A DNA stretch of 64,000 nucleotides from positions 112,234 through 176,233 of the forward strand of contig JAODTK010001976.1 of assembly GCA_026419785.1 (NCBI GenBank). Reading direction: 5' to 3'. The stretch comes from Sclerodactyla briareus. Lineage: Eukaryota > Echinodermata > Holothuroidea > Dendrochirotida > Sclerodactylidae. The translations under genes and the position numbers were made by a program. Below, piece by piece: positions 1 to 12,264 of this stretch. The notes below the pieces were generated by a model. That model worked only from the letters and a program-made list of their open reading frames with translations, had not been told where the DNA came from and ran no database searches. Position 1 is the first letter of the stretch, and each line of letters starts with the position of its first letter.

Positions 1-1705
1 ATGGAAAGTACAAGGCGAAGCCAGGCAGCTGTCAGACATAATAAATGTTATTGTATCATAAACTGCTGGCCAATATCGGAAGGACAATGACTGGGAAGTC
101 GAATTGAACTGCAGGGAACAGGAATTGCTGTTGGAAAGAGCAGTAGGAGTAGGTAATATCACAAATAACATTGCTTCAACTCATTAACAACGGGTAAAGT
201 AATTAAGGCAGTAGTAATTATGCTGTTGTGACCACAACAATACATGTGATGAAAGGACAGTTTTTTGTTATGGAAAATGGTACTTTAAGGAGCTCCAGCA
301 GTTCTAGTGTTCTGAATCACCCAATGTGATAAGCAACCCGCACGCTAAATTAGGATGCTACGAAAACCAAGCCACATATCAGTGGAGAGGTGCAATACGT
401 GTAGGCTACTGGGAACAACGAGCGTTTACCGGTAATCCTTCGGTGGGCTCCTTCTTCTCGATTCCGTGATTCGGCCACGTAAGATAGGCCACCAGGGTGA
501 AGAACCTCTATCTCCGACATGCTAGATATCGTTCGCTAAATCCTCGTAAAACAAGGCCGATCTCCTGCGAACCTCAGCAACTCCAGTACGCTTCCCCCGT
601 AGCTCGAGCAGCCTAACGGCATCCACACCACAGTGAACATATACACAACGGACCTGTGCCTTTTTACACCGTGACCATACAATGGCACGGCAAACGGCCT
701 AAAAAAACGAAACTCCACACCATGTAGTCTATCAAACACAACCCAAAGAACAAAAAAACAACCAGGCTACATACATGTGTGTTACAAATAAGCACTTGTA
801 AGCAAAAAAAAAACGCGAGGAAAAACCCTAACAGGGATCCAGCAGGAGGCATGCGACAAACAGCCCAATATAATTACACAAACCAAAATAAACAAAACAA
901 ACCGACTAAGAAACAACCGCAAAAAGTAAGCTACAATTACAATAAAGAAAAACAAAACGCCGCACTACAAGAACGCTGATAGAAAAAAAACACACTTACC
1001 AGAACACCCACTGACGGCTTTATACAGAAAAACAGAAACGACTCAAACACCCCATCGGGAGCAGCCGCCCCGCACTGTGACACTAAAAACCCCACTAGTC
1101 ATACGGGGACCCCCGTCCTCGATATTAAAGAACCGGGTGTCCGCCACGTCTACCGAAAGGACAACGATATGAGAGCCTAGCATAGTCCTGCTTCCATGCG
1201 AAGCGCATATCACACCTTGGAAGAGAGTAATGGAGACCGCCGCCTATCTTTCCCCCTCGACAACCAGCCGACATCTACTAAGCCAGATGTACCCGTCTCA
1301 AATGGCTGAAAAAAAAGCAACACAACTCTCTGACCCGAACAGGGCGACTTGGGGGCGACAAGCCCAAATGACAAAATCTTCACTGACAGCCCCCCTTCAC
1401 AACTTGGCAACTCTGGCCATAAACCTTGAACCAATTCCAAACAACCGCCACGTCGAGCACTGCAGCAATAGATTCTGTAAAGTCTCACTGCTCCCTGCAC
1501 ATTATTGCGAGGGCACCTCCCATTCCCCAAAACCCCACCTGGAGAGACGGAAATGGTTTGTAATCAAAACTCTGTGTGCCACTCTCCAAGAAATATCCTT
1601 AAGGCGATTTTTATCCAAAACCTGCAGTAATGCAGTTAACAGGATCGCCAAACATCGGAGACAAAAAAACCAGTCCATGAGGCTCCCATTGAGGTGATAT
1701 CCCAT
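1..1705 (-). pseudogene. Non-LTR retrotransposon ORF2 C-terminal remnant
   Basis: Reading the minus strand from about 1,705 down to 1,150, and shifting frame several times, gives a protein resembling the region after the reverse transcriptase in L1/Tx1-type elements. A segment LKDISWRVAHRVL is followed by a cysteine-containing stretch and then QNLLLQCSTW. This matches the family pattern WRVAHxxL ... CPxC ... ExxxHLxxxCP that precedes the 3' end. Frameshifts near 1,510 and stops inside make it non-functional. Downstream on the minus strand (1,150 to 1) lies A/T-skewed non-coding DNA that may be its 3' UTR. The upstream RT domain was not seen. The clade cannot be fixed from this piece. The open frame at 1,230-1,697 on the plus strand is treated as its shadow. 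Confidence 0.5.
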
Positions 1706-2200
1706 ACCGAGGTTTGCGGACGATTGGGTAGCTTTCTTTAGCTATTGGCGATGTTGTTTCTCACAGTCCCGGTGTGTGAATACACAGATTCCTGCGACGG
1801 TACGGGCAGGTTCATGGTACAGGAATGTATCCACTGGTAATCCCTATTTTTGATAGCCATACACTTGCTGCAATGGTCCGATCAGGGGTTATTGCATAAT
1901 AGACAGTGAGATCACACACCTGTACTGTACAACTAATGCTGTGCACATACAGTCACACATTATAGGCAGCCGACGACACGGGCCAGTACTGTATGTGATT
2001 TCCTTGCCGCCTCTGCAAGCCCGTAAACACGGCAATTGCATTCGGGACCACTACACAGTCTACAAGCATTATTATCCCAAAGTGTACGGGCGATGCTATT
2101 GCCAAGGTTTGTTTCGTCTATTAGCACACAAAGCTCTGTCAGATATCCAAAACTTGACAGTTTTAATGTTCTTTGCCCTGTACTCCAAAAATAGGCACAA
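1706..2200. other. Non-coding interval, nothing recognised
   Basis: Mixed-composition DNA without a supported gene, splice-bounded coding block or recognisable repeat. A short open frame at 1,941-2,213 has no recognisable motif. Confidence 0.4.
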
Positions 2201-2204
2201 TATC

Positions 2205-2690
2205 GAGATTTGACCTTTGACCTTTAAAGGTCAAACATTGGAGGTCAACGAGTGGATCCCAATGACGCACCTCCCAACCTGGCAGACATCTGGTTTCATT
2301 CTGGCCAATAGTTTTTGCCCCTAATTGACCCCCTTTAATGACATGGTGTTTGAATATGATCCCATCATCAATAGCAATGGTCCAAAGGTCAGCGATGTAG
2401 GACCTTGGTAATAGGAGTTATTGCCCTTTTAAATATTTAAGACTTTGGACCTCTCATTGACCTCTGGCAGCAACAGGAAAAATAGGGATCAAACTTACAC
2501 CACATGATGAGGCACATGCTGAAATGAAATGATACATGCTTGCGTTCTTCAGATATTGTCCGGACAAAATGTGTCACACACACACAACTTACACACACAC
2601 ACGCACACGCACACACGGACAAACACATACTTGCGTGACCGCATAGATTCCTTTGCCGTTGGCAAGGAATCAAAAAGGACGGGACCACCT
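2205..2690 (+). repeat. AGGTCA-rich interspersed repeat ending in (CA)n and a hairpin
   Basis: The left part carries several TGACCT/AGGTCA hexamers (2,212-2,250, 2,390-2,465). The right part has a (CA)n/(CACG)n tract at about 2,576-2,622. It closes with a small hairpin, TTGCCGTTGGCAAGGAATC (2,653-2,671). The same order (TGACCT motifs, CA microsatellite, TTGCC...GGCA hairpin, GGAATCAAA) recurs at 61,560-62,075, so this is an interspersed family and not a chance microsatellite. No coding capacity is visible. Confidence 0.6.
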
Positions 2691-3049
2691 ACGCTCCTTA
2701 TCGACAATGTTGGTAGTTATACGGGCGCGAAGTCGTCTACAAAATTGCAAGGGAGAGCGCTGTCGGCACATGCGGAAATACGGGTTATCTGCTCTGGGTG
2801 TCCATCGTTTCGGTAAAAAAAAATTTAGCTAAGAAGTAGTAGCACACGTGACCTACTAGCGAATTTACGCCAAATAGAAACAACTCACGATGCAGACTCG
2901 AAACAACACAAAAACAAAACAGCGAATGCAGAACACACATCCACTCACAAAAGTAAAACTAGAAAACGCGAGAAGGCTTCGTGATTCCTTGACTAATCCT
3001 AACCAGATCAAGTTAAGCATTGTCAATTCACATGATCCAACGGATTAAA

Positions 3050-3530
3050 TAGGGGCATGTAGTTGTCTCTATGAGGGACTCGCATACTGAGTATGAGCTA
3101 CACGCATCCAGGTTAGGTCTTTGAGGCATACCGAATTTCGATCTGATCGGACCAGGACTTGACCTCAGACGACATTTGACCTGACCCCAAGAGGGATAAT
3201 GTACTCATCAGGAGAACCCACATCCAAATATGGGCTTCATCCATCCAGGTGGGGTCGAGTTATCGTGTTAACGAACTTTGCCAAATTATTAACATTTTTT
3301 CACCTTTTTCTCGAAAAAACTGGCCCCTCTCTCCACACCAAAAACAATATGGTTCCGGTACTCCCTACTGCCATAAGAGAGTTTTATACACTGAATTTCA
3401 ACCTGATCGTGACTCAGGCGTTTCTGGCCTAATCGTGTTAACAAACTTTTCAGACTTTGACCTCTCTTGACCTCAAGTGAACTTTCGACCCGACCCCAAA
3501 TCAGTAAGGGATCATGTTACCCTTAGGGGG
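3050..3530 (+). repeat. AGGTCA-rich repeat, two tandem units of about 300 bp
   Basis: Two diverged units each contain TTGACCTCA, then a GACCT/GACCC run, then GGGATAATGT or GGGATCATGT (around 3,155-3,200 and 3,460-3,515). Both are preceded by a similar GAATTTCxxxCTGATCG stretch. The composition is like the 2.2, 54.2 and 61.6 kb repeats, but no CA tract or terminal hairpin is present here. Confidence 0.5.
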
Positions 3531-4504
3531 AGTCCATATACTCAACTATGAACTTCATATACCAGTAATATAATAAATATACGAGTGACAATGAAAGTCT
3601 AATTCGCAATTTACCACCTCATTTCAAACAAGTGGGCAGGTTGCGTTGCCAGTGTTTTTTACGATTAATTTTCCATATACGTTTTCCACATGTAAATTTT
3701 GAAGGAACATGAAAGTGGTCTCTCACTTCAAAATGCTATATTTTCATTCTTGGGGTGTTAATTTCCTCGTGCTCGAGTTTCCTCCTCGAGTTCCTCGTGT
3801 GAAGCGGGGTGACTTTTTCCACATTTTGTTACATCGTTCAAGCCTCAAACGGAGGAACACAAGCTTCCTAAAATGATTTCATTGTTGAAAATAATATTTT
3901 GATATACATGTGACGGTAAAGAATAATTCCAATATAATGACGACAAATAAAGTTCTCGTTTATGTTTCAGAGGCAACAACAATTTTGGCCCCAGACCGTG
4001 CCTTTTTGCGTTTGTTCATGATAATCCTGGCTCTTTATCAACGTTATAACCAATTTTTCAATCAATCGTCTCTTTAAGTGATGTCACAGACCTCCGAACA
4101 GATGTCTAGATAAGCCAACCAATGCTAAATGTTGGTACCCGATTTATGTTCATATCACTACTGGTAACGAAAGAATAAATTATTACCCAACTTTCCACTC
4201 AACATTTGTTACTGTGGTTTAAATTGTGTTTTGCAGAAACCGACAGCCCCTTCAGACAACGGATCAACGACCACAAAACGTGACTCATGTAATTCGCGTT
4301 GCGCTTCATTCGCTGCCAACTAGTCTCTGCCCAATCAATGCAAGTTGGCATAAATCTGAATAAGTAACTGGACTAGTTATATACATAACAGCCTAAACAT
4401 AACTCCCGCTAATTTGGGTTATCCATTACTGTGTTATCAACTAGCCCTGCAGGGGTTCATCAATTATTGTGTGCCGAGTCTAACATTGGGCTAGGCGTCA
4501 CGTA

Positions 4505-4800
4505 TTCAAGATTAAGATTCGGGATATAGTAATCCCCTGTCATTGGTAACCTGATGAAGACCTTGCCTGCTCCACCCGGGATGCAAGTTCGCTCACGACC
4601 TCACAAACCTCTGGCTGCCACGCAGCGGCGCCTCTTCCGTTACCTACGGGTACCCACTTTTACACGTGGCAGCGTGAAACATTTCAAGGAACATGTCTTG
4701 TCTACCATCACTGCGAAGAGATCCCTTTCGGACCTCTCAATGGGATTCGAACTCGCCATCTTTTGATCTCAAGGTCCTCAGAGCTCTACTACGATTGGTT
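4505..4800 (-). repeat. tRNA-derived SINE, family A copy 1
   Basis: On the minus strand this starts near 4,800 with a tRNA-like head. A good pol III B box, GAGTTCGAATCCC, is read from the complement of 4,742-4,754. The body includes the complement of GGTAACCTGATGAAGACC (4,547-4,564), and the element ends in TTAAGA-type repeats next to 4,507. The same body and a (TCTTAA)n tail occur in the opposite orientation at 15,723-15,994. The A box is poor. SINEs of this kind are transcribed by RNA polymerase III and mobilised in trans by a LINE. Confidence 0.7.
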
Positions 4801-4809
4801 AAATCCCCC

Positions 4810-5600
4810 TACAATTTGCTACGAGGAAGCTGATGCTGAGCGGCTGTCCTTCGAGGTTTCACTGACTGCAGGTGTTTGTTTGCAGCATGCCCAATGTGAT
4901 TCTTCTACCCCATATTTGGATGTGGTGTAATTCCCTTTACTCTGGTTCAGTCATGTTCGAGACAGTGACACGAGACATTATTCCTAAAATAGCATGGTAT
5001 AAGTCTCGACAAGAATAGAAAGAATCGGCGGTTCATTTCACCGTAACAAACAAGGATTATATGACACTATGGTAGCTATTTATAAGCAAGCCGGCCTCAC
5101 CTACGCATCAGAAGGTCAGCAAGACGACTCCAGCCATAGATGGGGAGTTCCGAATTGACATTTCAGACGGTGTAACAATCGATTGACCTCATCGATCTCT
5201 TACTGCGGAAAAAAACAGGAATAATTCCTTTTGTCCACTCGTGAAGGAAGACAGAAAAGAGCGGACATCTAAAACATATCCCATGAATCACGATGAGATT
5301 AACTGATGGAGCAGGTATACGGCTAATGACTCAATATGACGTGGGCGTTACATGGCGTGAAAAGCTTGTCTCAAGATGAGATAGCATGGCATAACGACCA
5401 CTTATAGGCTGATGCCTACGATAACATCACTCGGAAAGCGGAGTTATGCAAATATGCATTTTGAACGTTAGGAACGAGTAGAATGAAAACAGTTTGGAAA
5501 TAGATTACAGGCCCTGTACTAGGATTCATATTCCGATAATGTTCATGGGATTTGGCGACACAGTTAGGTCTATATACTTTAGCTCTTCGTAGGTACGCAA
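4810..5600. other. Non-coding interval, nothing recognised
   Basis: No open frame with family motifs and no clear repeat was seen here. Confidence 0.4.
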
Positions 5601-5612
5601 AAACACACCCCA

Positions 5613-5650
5613 CAACATACACATACACACACACACGCGCGCGCGCGCCC
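5613..5650. repeat. (CA)n(CG)n microsatellite
   Basis: A CATACA/CACACA run passes directly into a (CG)n run. The result is an alternating purine-pyrimidine tract of roughly 35 bp, the kind that can adopt Z-DNA. Confidence 0.85.
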
Positions 5651-5740
5651 ACAATTGGAAAGACAACGCAAAATAAAAACAGGAAACTAAGAAAGAAAAC
5701 AACAAAACCTAATACAAATTCAGGTGCAAGATACGAACAG

Positions 5741-5900
5741 TGGCGGCGGAAGCCTAAAAATTAAGGGGGACGCAGACAAAACTTTTGCTGAATTGTGGTG
5801 TACTATCTAAGCGGAGCGCCACCATTTGTTGGCGCGAAGCGCGCAAGAAAATTTTGGGTTTCACAAACCTCCCAGAGGCCGGAAAAACGACACTCATGAG
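5741..5900 (+). repeat. GC-rich interspersed repeat fragment
   Basis: The fragment contains AGTGGCGGCGGAAGCC, then CTATCTAAGCGGAGCGCCACCAT and a hairpin core, GGCGCGAAGCGCGC (5,832-5,845). The CTAAGC...GGAGCGCCACCAT block recurs inverted at about 6,995-7,035, and a diverged copy is at about 63,650-63,672. The GGCGGCG-AAGC edge recurs inverted near 7,910-7,920. No coding capacity is visible. The family is not identified. Confidence 0.5.
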
Positions 5901-5909
5901 CGTTGTGAG

Positions 5910-6985
5910 CTATGTGTACCCAGCTATAAAACAGGGGTCATGTCTGCAATAATGGTAGTTATTAATAAAATGGATGTATGAAGAATGATAATGCATATCA
6001 GATGGGTTTGGGACAGCACAGTCCCGCTGAGGATGAGCCGGGAAAGGGATGTCACACACACTTCCTCGATCATTACGGTGAGTTTCCAGTGCCATGATCG
6101 AGCCCCTTTCCCGCCCGTTGGCCACCCCAGTGTGGTCACGTGGTTAGCGTATGTCGGACTTGCAGTCTGTTCGGGTTTGGGTAGATCCTGTAGGTGGGAG
6201 AGCCAAAAAACACTGTGAAAGAGTAACATGTTTTAGGCTGGGGGACAAGATCCGTTTACCAGGAATTTAGTCCGTTTAAAACGCGCGGTCATTCGTGTAA
6301 ACGTAAACTTTAAAACAACGAAGCCCTACTGGGGGTATGTGACTTTTTATCATTTTACGTGCCTGCTGTCAGGTTGTTACAATTAGATTGCTATGGTTCG
6401 ATGTAAAAATAAACATCTGACCCACCTCTCTGAATTGCAAAACGTATTGAAGTCGTGGGCCTACACAGTTCCTCCCACACACCTAACATGGAGATAGGAA
6501 CCCTGCTAGTAAATTCCTGACGTTGTCTGTTGGTTCGAAAATAGCGGTAACTGGTAACGTCAAATGTTAATTTGACTGATAGACGCCTAATGCTTCAGTC
6601 TAATGGCAATTAAGATTCCCGTGTAGCAACATTCCTTTTGCTGGAGATTTGGTACTAGATGTTGATACCATGATTATGGTTTTATCCAGACACCTTCGTC
6701 ACTTTTTTTTCCATTACATATTTTCCGCAGATCCCTCAATGGTCTATGTCCGGGCTACTATACGTATATGGCTATTCTTATTTTTGTAGGGCCTTAATAA
6801 TGACAGTTTATCCATTAGATTCAGGTTTTACTTGATTTACCTTGGGTAAAAAGTAATTCGTTTGTCGCGAAAAAAAAAGGTACATGAATCCAATTTTTAG
6901 GATGTCAGTTACTACCTACTGCCCGCCCCAAACACGCACGAAAGGTAGCTTCTCCTGCGATCAGGGGGGTCTGTCATACGACGCT
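5910..6985. other. Non-coding interval, nothing recognised
   Basis: Short overlapping open frames occur on both strands at 5,910-6,229 but none carries a recognisable motif or splice context. The rest is AT-rich intergenic-like DNA. Confidence 0.4.
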
Positions 6986-6989
6986 TTTT

Positions 6990-7080
6990 TGAACCCGTTG
7001 CTCCGCGCCAACGATGGTGGCGCTCCGGCTTAGATGGTGGGCCGCCACAATGATTAGCCCCCCCCCCCACTCAAAATCTC
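6990..7080 (-). repeat. GC-rich repeat fragment, inverted copy
   Basis: The complement carries the same CTAAGCxGGAGCGCCACCATxGTTGGCGCG block as 5,805-5,840. A C-run (about 7,061-7,071) follows on the plus strand. Confidence 0.5.
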
Positions 7081-7844
7081 TCCCCGCGGTCCCTGTTTAG
7101 TAAAACCTTTTTCAACTTGGTGATGAAAAGTGTTGTAACAAAAACTAAGTTGAATCAGGTTAAAATCTGTTATTGTTGTATAGCAACATACCGTATGCAA
7201 ATTTATAGCAATTTTACAGTATAACAGTTCGATACATAAATCATGCTATTTCGGTGTCTTCTTTATTTGAAACGTACGTAACCCCTAGAGCCATTACTGC
7301 AAGATAGTAAATGATAAAGTAATTCACAGACATGTAATTTGGGTATTTCTTCATGTTCATCATAAAGCTGAACAAAAATGCGAGCATCACTTTTCTATGT
7401 TTAATCTAAGGACTTTCTTTCCAAATGTCCCACTTTTGTTGCCGAGTATTGTGGCCTTGTACCGTGATACAGCGGTGAATACTGTCCATCTTGAATAATC
7501 TAGTAGGCCTAGTCAAGAGACTAGCATTACAGTCAGTCGGTCATCACTGTATTTCCAAAAATGCTGACTCGTGTTTCCTTCTTGTTCAGTTTTTTCACAT
7601 TTCCCTACGCGGAGGTAAATATTTCCTATTCGATTACAGACTCCGCTACAAGCTGCGAATATCGCAGACCAGGCGGCAACGGGTTCGGTACGGCAACATT
7701 TGATGAACTTAGAAAGCATACTAGTTTCACATTTATTTAGGGCTGTTATAATCTATTGTTTATATTCCATCATGTTCCGCAGATCGATAATGATAGTTCA
7801 TTGTCGATGTTGGGTTAATTTTCAATTTCATTTGGTCAAAATTT

Positions 7845-7925
7845 TAGGGGGGGGACGGACCCCCGCTCTGAATTTTGGGGGGACGCGTCCCAACCCCCCG
7901 ACCCCCACGCTTGCGCCGCCTATGG
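7845..7925 (-). repeat. G/C-run repeat fragment with GGCGGCGCAAGCGTGGGGG edge
   Basis: The complement begins CATAGGCGGCGCAAGCGTGG and continues through two CCCCCC blocks separated by AAAATTCAGAGC. A similar arrangement (C-run, CCGTCGGGG, then TTGCGCCACCACTGG) is at 47,980-48,050. Confidence 0.5.
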
Positions 7926-7929
7926 ATAT

Positions 7930-10900
7930 GAAGGAATACCGAAATTTTATACCGAAGAAGTAAAACGGTGGGCGATTCGGGGAAAGAATGAACCACTGTG
8001 TGGAGTAGGTTACAAAAGGATATCGAATATTTAAATTTGAATATTAATGAACAATACTTCAACGTCACCTGCCTTAGCCTCACTGACTACTACATGATTT
8101 ATTCCTTGTTTTGTATTCCTATAGAAGTAATATATGTTGCGAGGTTAGGTTAGCTGGTACGGAGGAAGCAGAGACCATGTTGTTACAGTGTCTCCAAAAG
8201 CATTCTCTCTTAGTATACATATAATATTAAGATATCATGAGTAGTAGGTAGACCCAATAAATTAGCTCGATAGTGCGAGAGTAAAACAAAAACAAACGAA
8301 TTAACGTATTGCAGCGGGACGGCAGCCCTCGTTTTAAATGCAACACCTGAATTTGTCCCACATTATGGTATTTTTCCCCAGCAAGGATGGTAGACTCTCG
8401 TCCTTTGTCAGGTTTGTACGATATAAAAGCGTGCCGAATAATTCGATCACCTTCAGACTGAGACAAGACACATTACTGTTGCCCTTCACATGACACATTT
8501 TTAATAATATCGGCCTTTCAGGCTCGCTTCGTTGAAAATTAGTCCGCATTATTTGCAATAACTAGTCTCCTACATTACTGTTGATCGTTACTGGCGATTA
8601 GATAAGGTAAACTAAGTTCTCGGGGCACTGCAGTGTATGAAAAATTGGGCTGCTTGTTGATGATAGTGAATTAAAGGCAGGTCCATCCATGTTTGGAGGA
8701 CGTCTATGTAGGTACGATGAATCTCGTGTATCTAAGATTCACCCCAGTCGCGAACCACGCCTGGTCTAGTTAGATGCTAGAGCAGAGGCACATTTACCGC
8801 GGTACCGTGCCGCATAGGTCGTAGGGATACAGCATTGCCTAAAAGTGCGGCTTATATGTAAATGAGGGCAATTTTATTCCCTCGTAGCTTGGCAGTCTAG
8901 GGCTGACTGGATGTTTTCTGAATCAAAAACTAATTTGGAATGGCGGTTTGGGGGGCTCCATTGGGGGTACGTCGCAGTCCAGCTAATGCCGGTTTCCTCG
9001 TCAGTATTCCGTAAGCTCGAGTTATTATTATGTCCGTGTTAGGCATGCCGAATGGAGTCTGCTAATTCAAATTGATGTTTTTAACAAGAGAAATGGAGCT
9101 CTCGATCTGGTTCTGAAGTTAGGCGTTTATTGTAATGAAGTGTGGAAAAGTGGAGAGATTTGGTGTTGGTAATTCAGTTGCTTGTTGAATTTTCAGTTTC
9201 TAGGACAACCAATTCTAAAAAATAAAATATCAGCGTGCCATTTAGAGTGATAGTTGGCGTGTTCATGCCATTATAACAAGTATTATTGGCGATCGTCAAG
9301 GTGTGGGTTGTAGAATGGTTATGAATAACTGCAATGCTAAGTTGGATATATCGCTGTGTTAATGGCAGTGATGCTACTCTAATTGTTTCGAAATGTCAAT
9401 CGGAAATCGAAGTAGACACAGAGGCAAAAAATTGTGAATCTTAGCAGTTACAAGGAATTTATTATTTGTACATATATTTTCAATTTTAGGGCTTTGAGCC
9501 TGTAAGTTTATACGCAGTGACAAGACTAGACGCATTCGTCGCCATTGGGTTCGGCTCGTTAGTGAGCAAGGTTGATGAAAGAGCCCACACAACTTTCAGT
9601 TGTGACATGCCCGATGTGATGAGCATGCGTGTTATGTAGGGCTAACGAAGTCAACAACGTGAACAGGGCCTGTGCTTTCTACATCGGTCACTTTGTGAAT
9701 GATACTTTACTTCGTGTATAATTATGTGTTTACTGAAAGGAGCGAAGACAGATAGAGAGATACTAAAGAAGAAGTAAATTCCAGCCGGGCGTAGGATTCA
9801 CGAATACCAAAGATTTGTGTGGAAATCACAAGCGCGTTAGATACTGGAAACATTCAGTCCCAATAGCATATTAGTGTTGAATACTCACATATATTCTCCT
9901 TGCATTCTATTCCCTGTACCTGTAACGATCTTACTAAACGACCGAGTAGGGCGTAACCAATTCCCGTTCATCAATGGCCAGTTAGTGGACCAAGCCCGTT
10001 GTTTGTTTTCGGGGTTTTTTACACCATGTTTATCATTAAACGCTCTCTTCATAAAACAGAAAAATTCCAAAAGCGCTGTAACATGAAAAGGCTGAGACAC
10101 AAATATAAAATATACCAGCAGTTAGAAACAGAAGTAAAGTTAAAAAAAAAAAATACATTGACTGTATGGCTGCAATGCAGACCAGAGGAAAAATCACACT
10201 GATGAAAAAAAAAAAACTACGGGGAAACTAGCAATGTATTATTATTAGGAATGCAGCCGAAACTAACGAGAAAGTGATGTATAAAAGATCGCCTACACTG
10301 TAATTCTCTTCTCTCCGATCTGTATGTTATGACTTAGTGACGCCTGGTTCTTTCATGATGCTTTTTTTTTGAGCTCCTGTCATCATGTATTGTGAGAGTT
10401 GCCGCACCCATGGATATATAAGTCCCTGACCTATCATGGCAGCTGAGTCTTGGAACGCCGTATTTTTTTTTCTTCATATTAGTTCCTTAATCCATACAAA
10501 TGTACCGTAGAACGAAGTAATTTCCGCAGGTTTTTTTTTTTTTTTTACAAACAAATAAAATCTCATTAAAAACACCATATCCTAATTATAAGAGAACTTC
10601 AAAGTAAAAAACGAAAATTGCCGCCATTTTATTTCCAATCAATTGAGGCAACTTTGAAAGATACAATACTGTAGCATTAGTGGAAGTTATATATGGAATT
10701 TAAAATTCGATTGACCTAAGTGGGGGGGGGTACGTTACAGCGAAAGAACAAGTTGTCTGTTGGCAGAAAAATAGAATCACCTCGCCTACTAAGCCAGCCA
10801 CACTAACCGATCCCGCTTCGTTTTCACCGCCGATATCGCACACTGTTTTTTTTTTTATTTGTTCTGTTTATTCGTGCTCTATATGTCCAAAACACAATAA

Positions 10901-12255
10901 TAATACACCAAAACAAATTAAATACTTAGCAACGGAACAAGGGACAGATCGAACAATAGAGTCACGGGAGCAACGCCCATTAGGCCAGAAAGATGGCCAA
11001 ATTTCCAATGGGGTCCCACTGCCACTAATACTTCCGTATTATGAAAACACACCAACAACTAGGTCATCGGAATTAACAAAGTTTTATCGAGTGAAAACCG
11101 AAGAGATATAACTGTTAGGAACCCTAGTCATATCCTGACTGTCGTTGATCATACGTACCTCGACACAAGATCGAACATTGGACCAATGCTGTCTTCAACG
11201 TTCTTATTATGTGTGGAACGCACGAGGATTGTTGTGAATATTAGGAGCATTTTCTTTCTCAGAATCGAGTTTTGGACAAGAACCAAGAAAAGGAGCTTGA
11301 ATAACTTTTGTTGTGCTTTGAACTGATGCAGATCTGACAAGGATCTGAAGAGGTCACAAATTTCGCTCACTTCCTATTGCCAAAAACATCCCCTGTCATC
11401 CAACAAAGACTTCTCTTCTTGAAACCGCGCTTTTTCCCAATATATACACTTTCATAAGCAGCCGAGACCCTCACCCCCGCATCTACCCCCCTGACAGCCT
11501 CTGAACATAAACATTAACTAACTTGCCCAACACCGAGGCACCCGCACTGTTAGGTGGAAACTCATCTTCAGCGGAGAAATACCGCCTCCCCGAACATATG
11601 AAACATCTACACACTGGATGCACATTTTGGTTAGTATTCCCTAAACAACCACTACTCCCTCGACTTCTACGATCCTGTTACCCTCTGACTGACATCCTCT
11701 ACCCTACACCCCTAGCCCTAGGTGAACAGACACGCAATTGCCTTATCACCCCTACTAAACTCACGATCTAAATGCCTGCTGATGGAAGACCCTACTAATA
11801 GACACTTCCCGCTAATTTTCATCTTTCCCACACAACCGTACGCTATTCCTCTCACCGCAAGTGCAACTACCACCTCTGTTGAAAAAGAACATACCTGTCT
11901 GGCTCAGTCCTTCCTCCGCATCCACTAACTTTCTTAAAGCTCAAACTTGTGGAATCAGTCAAAATTTACTATTATTTCACATCACCGACAGAACGAAGAC
12001 ATGTCTCTCAATCCCATAACAGCTAGTCTGTACACGAAGGCTGATGCTACTGCTAGTGAAAGGACACAGCATTGTTTTAAAAACAAAATCAATACAACAA
12101 ACTTCATTCTGTTTCCAATTGTACTGACAAACAACAATCACATACAATGTTTATCAGCCGCACGAAGGCTGAGGGTTAAAGACTACTCCCCAGTTCACAT
12201 GGAGGTAATATGATGTGCTTCTAGGGGGCTGAGATTTTTGCCCCAGCGGATTCTA
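7930..12255. other. Long non-coding interval with homopolymer tracts
   Basis: No gene is supported over more than 4 kb. Visible features are low-complexity: A-runs near 10,140-10,220, T-runs near 10,460, 10,530-10,547 and 10,846-10,857, and a G-run near 10,722. From about 11,380 to 11,900 the plus strand is strikingly C-rich and G-poor, but the frames there have no family motif. Confidence 0.45.
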
Positions 12256-12264
12256 TATATTTGT

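Noticed and set aside
1230-1697. 155-codon plus-strand open frame
   Set aside because: Lies opposite a recognisable LINE C-terminal reading on the minus strand, so it is taken as a shadow frame.
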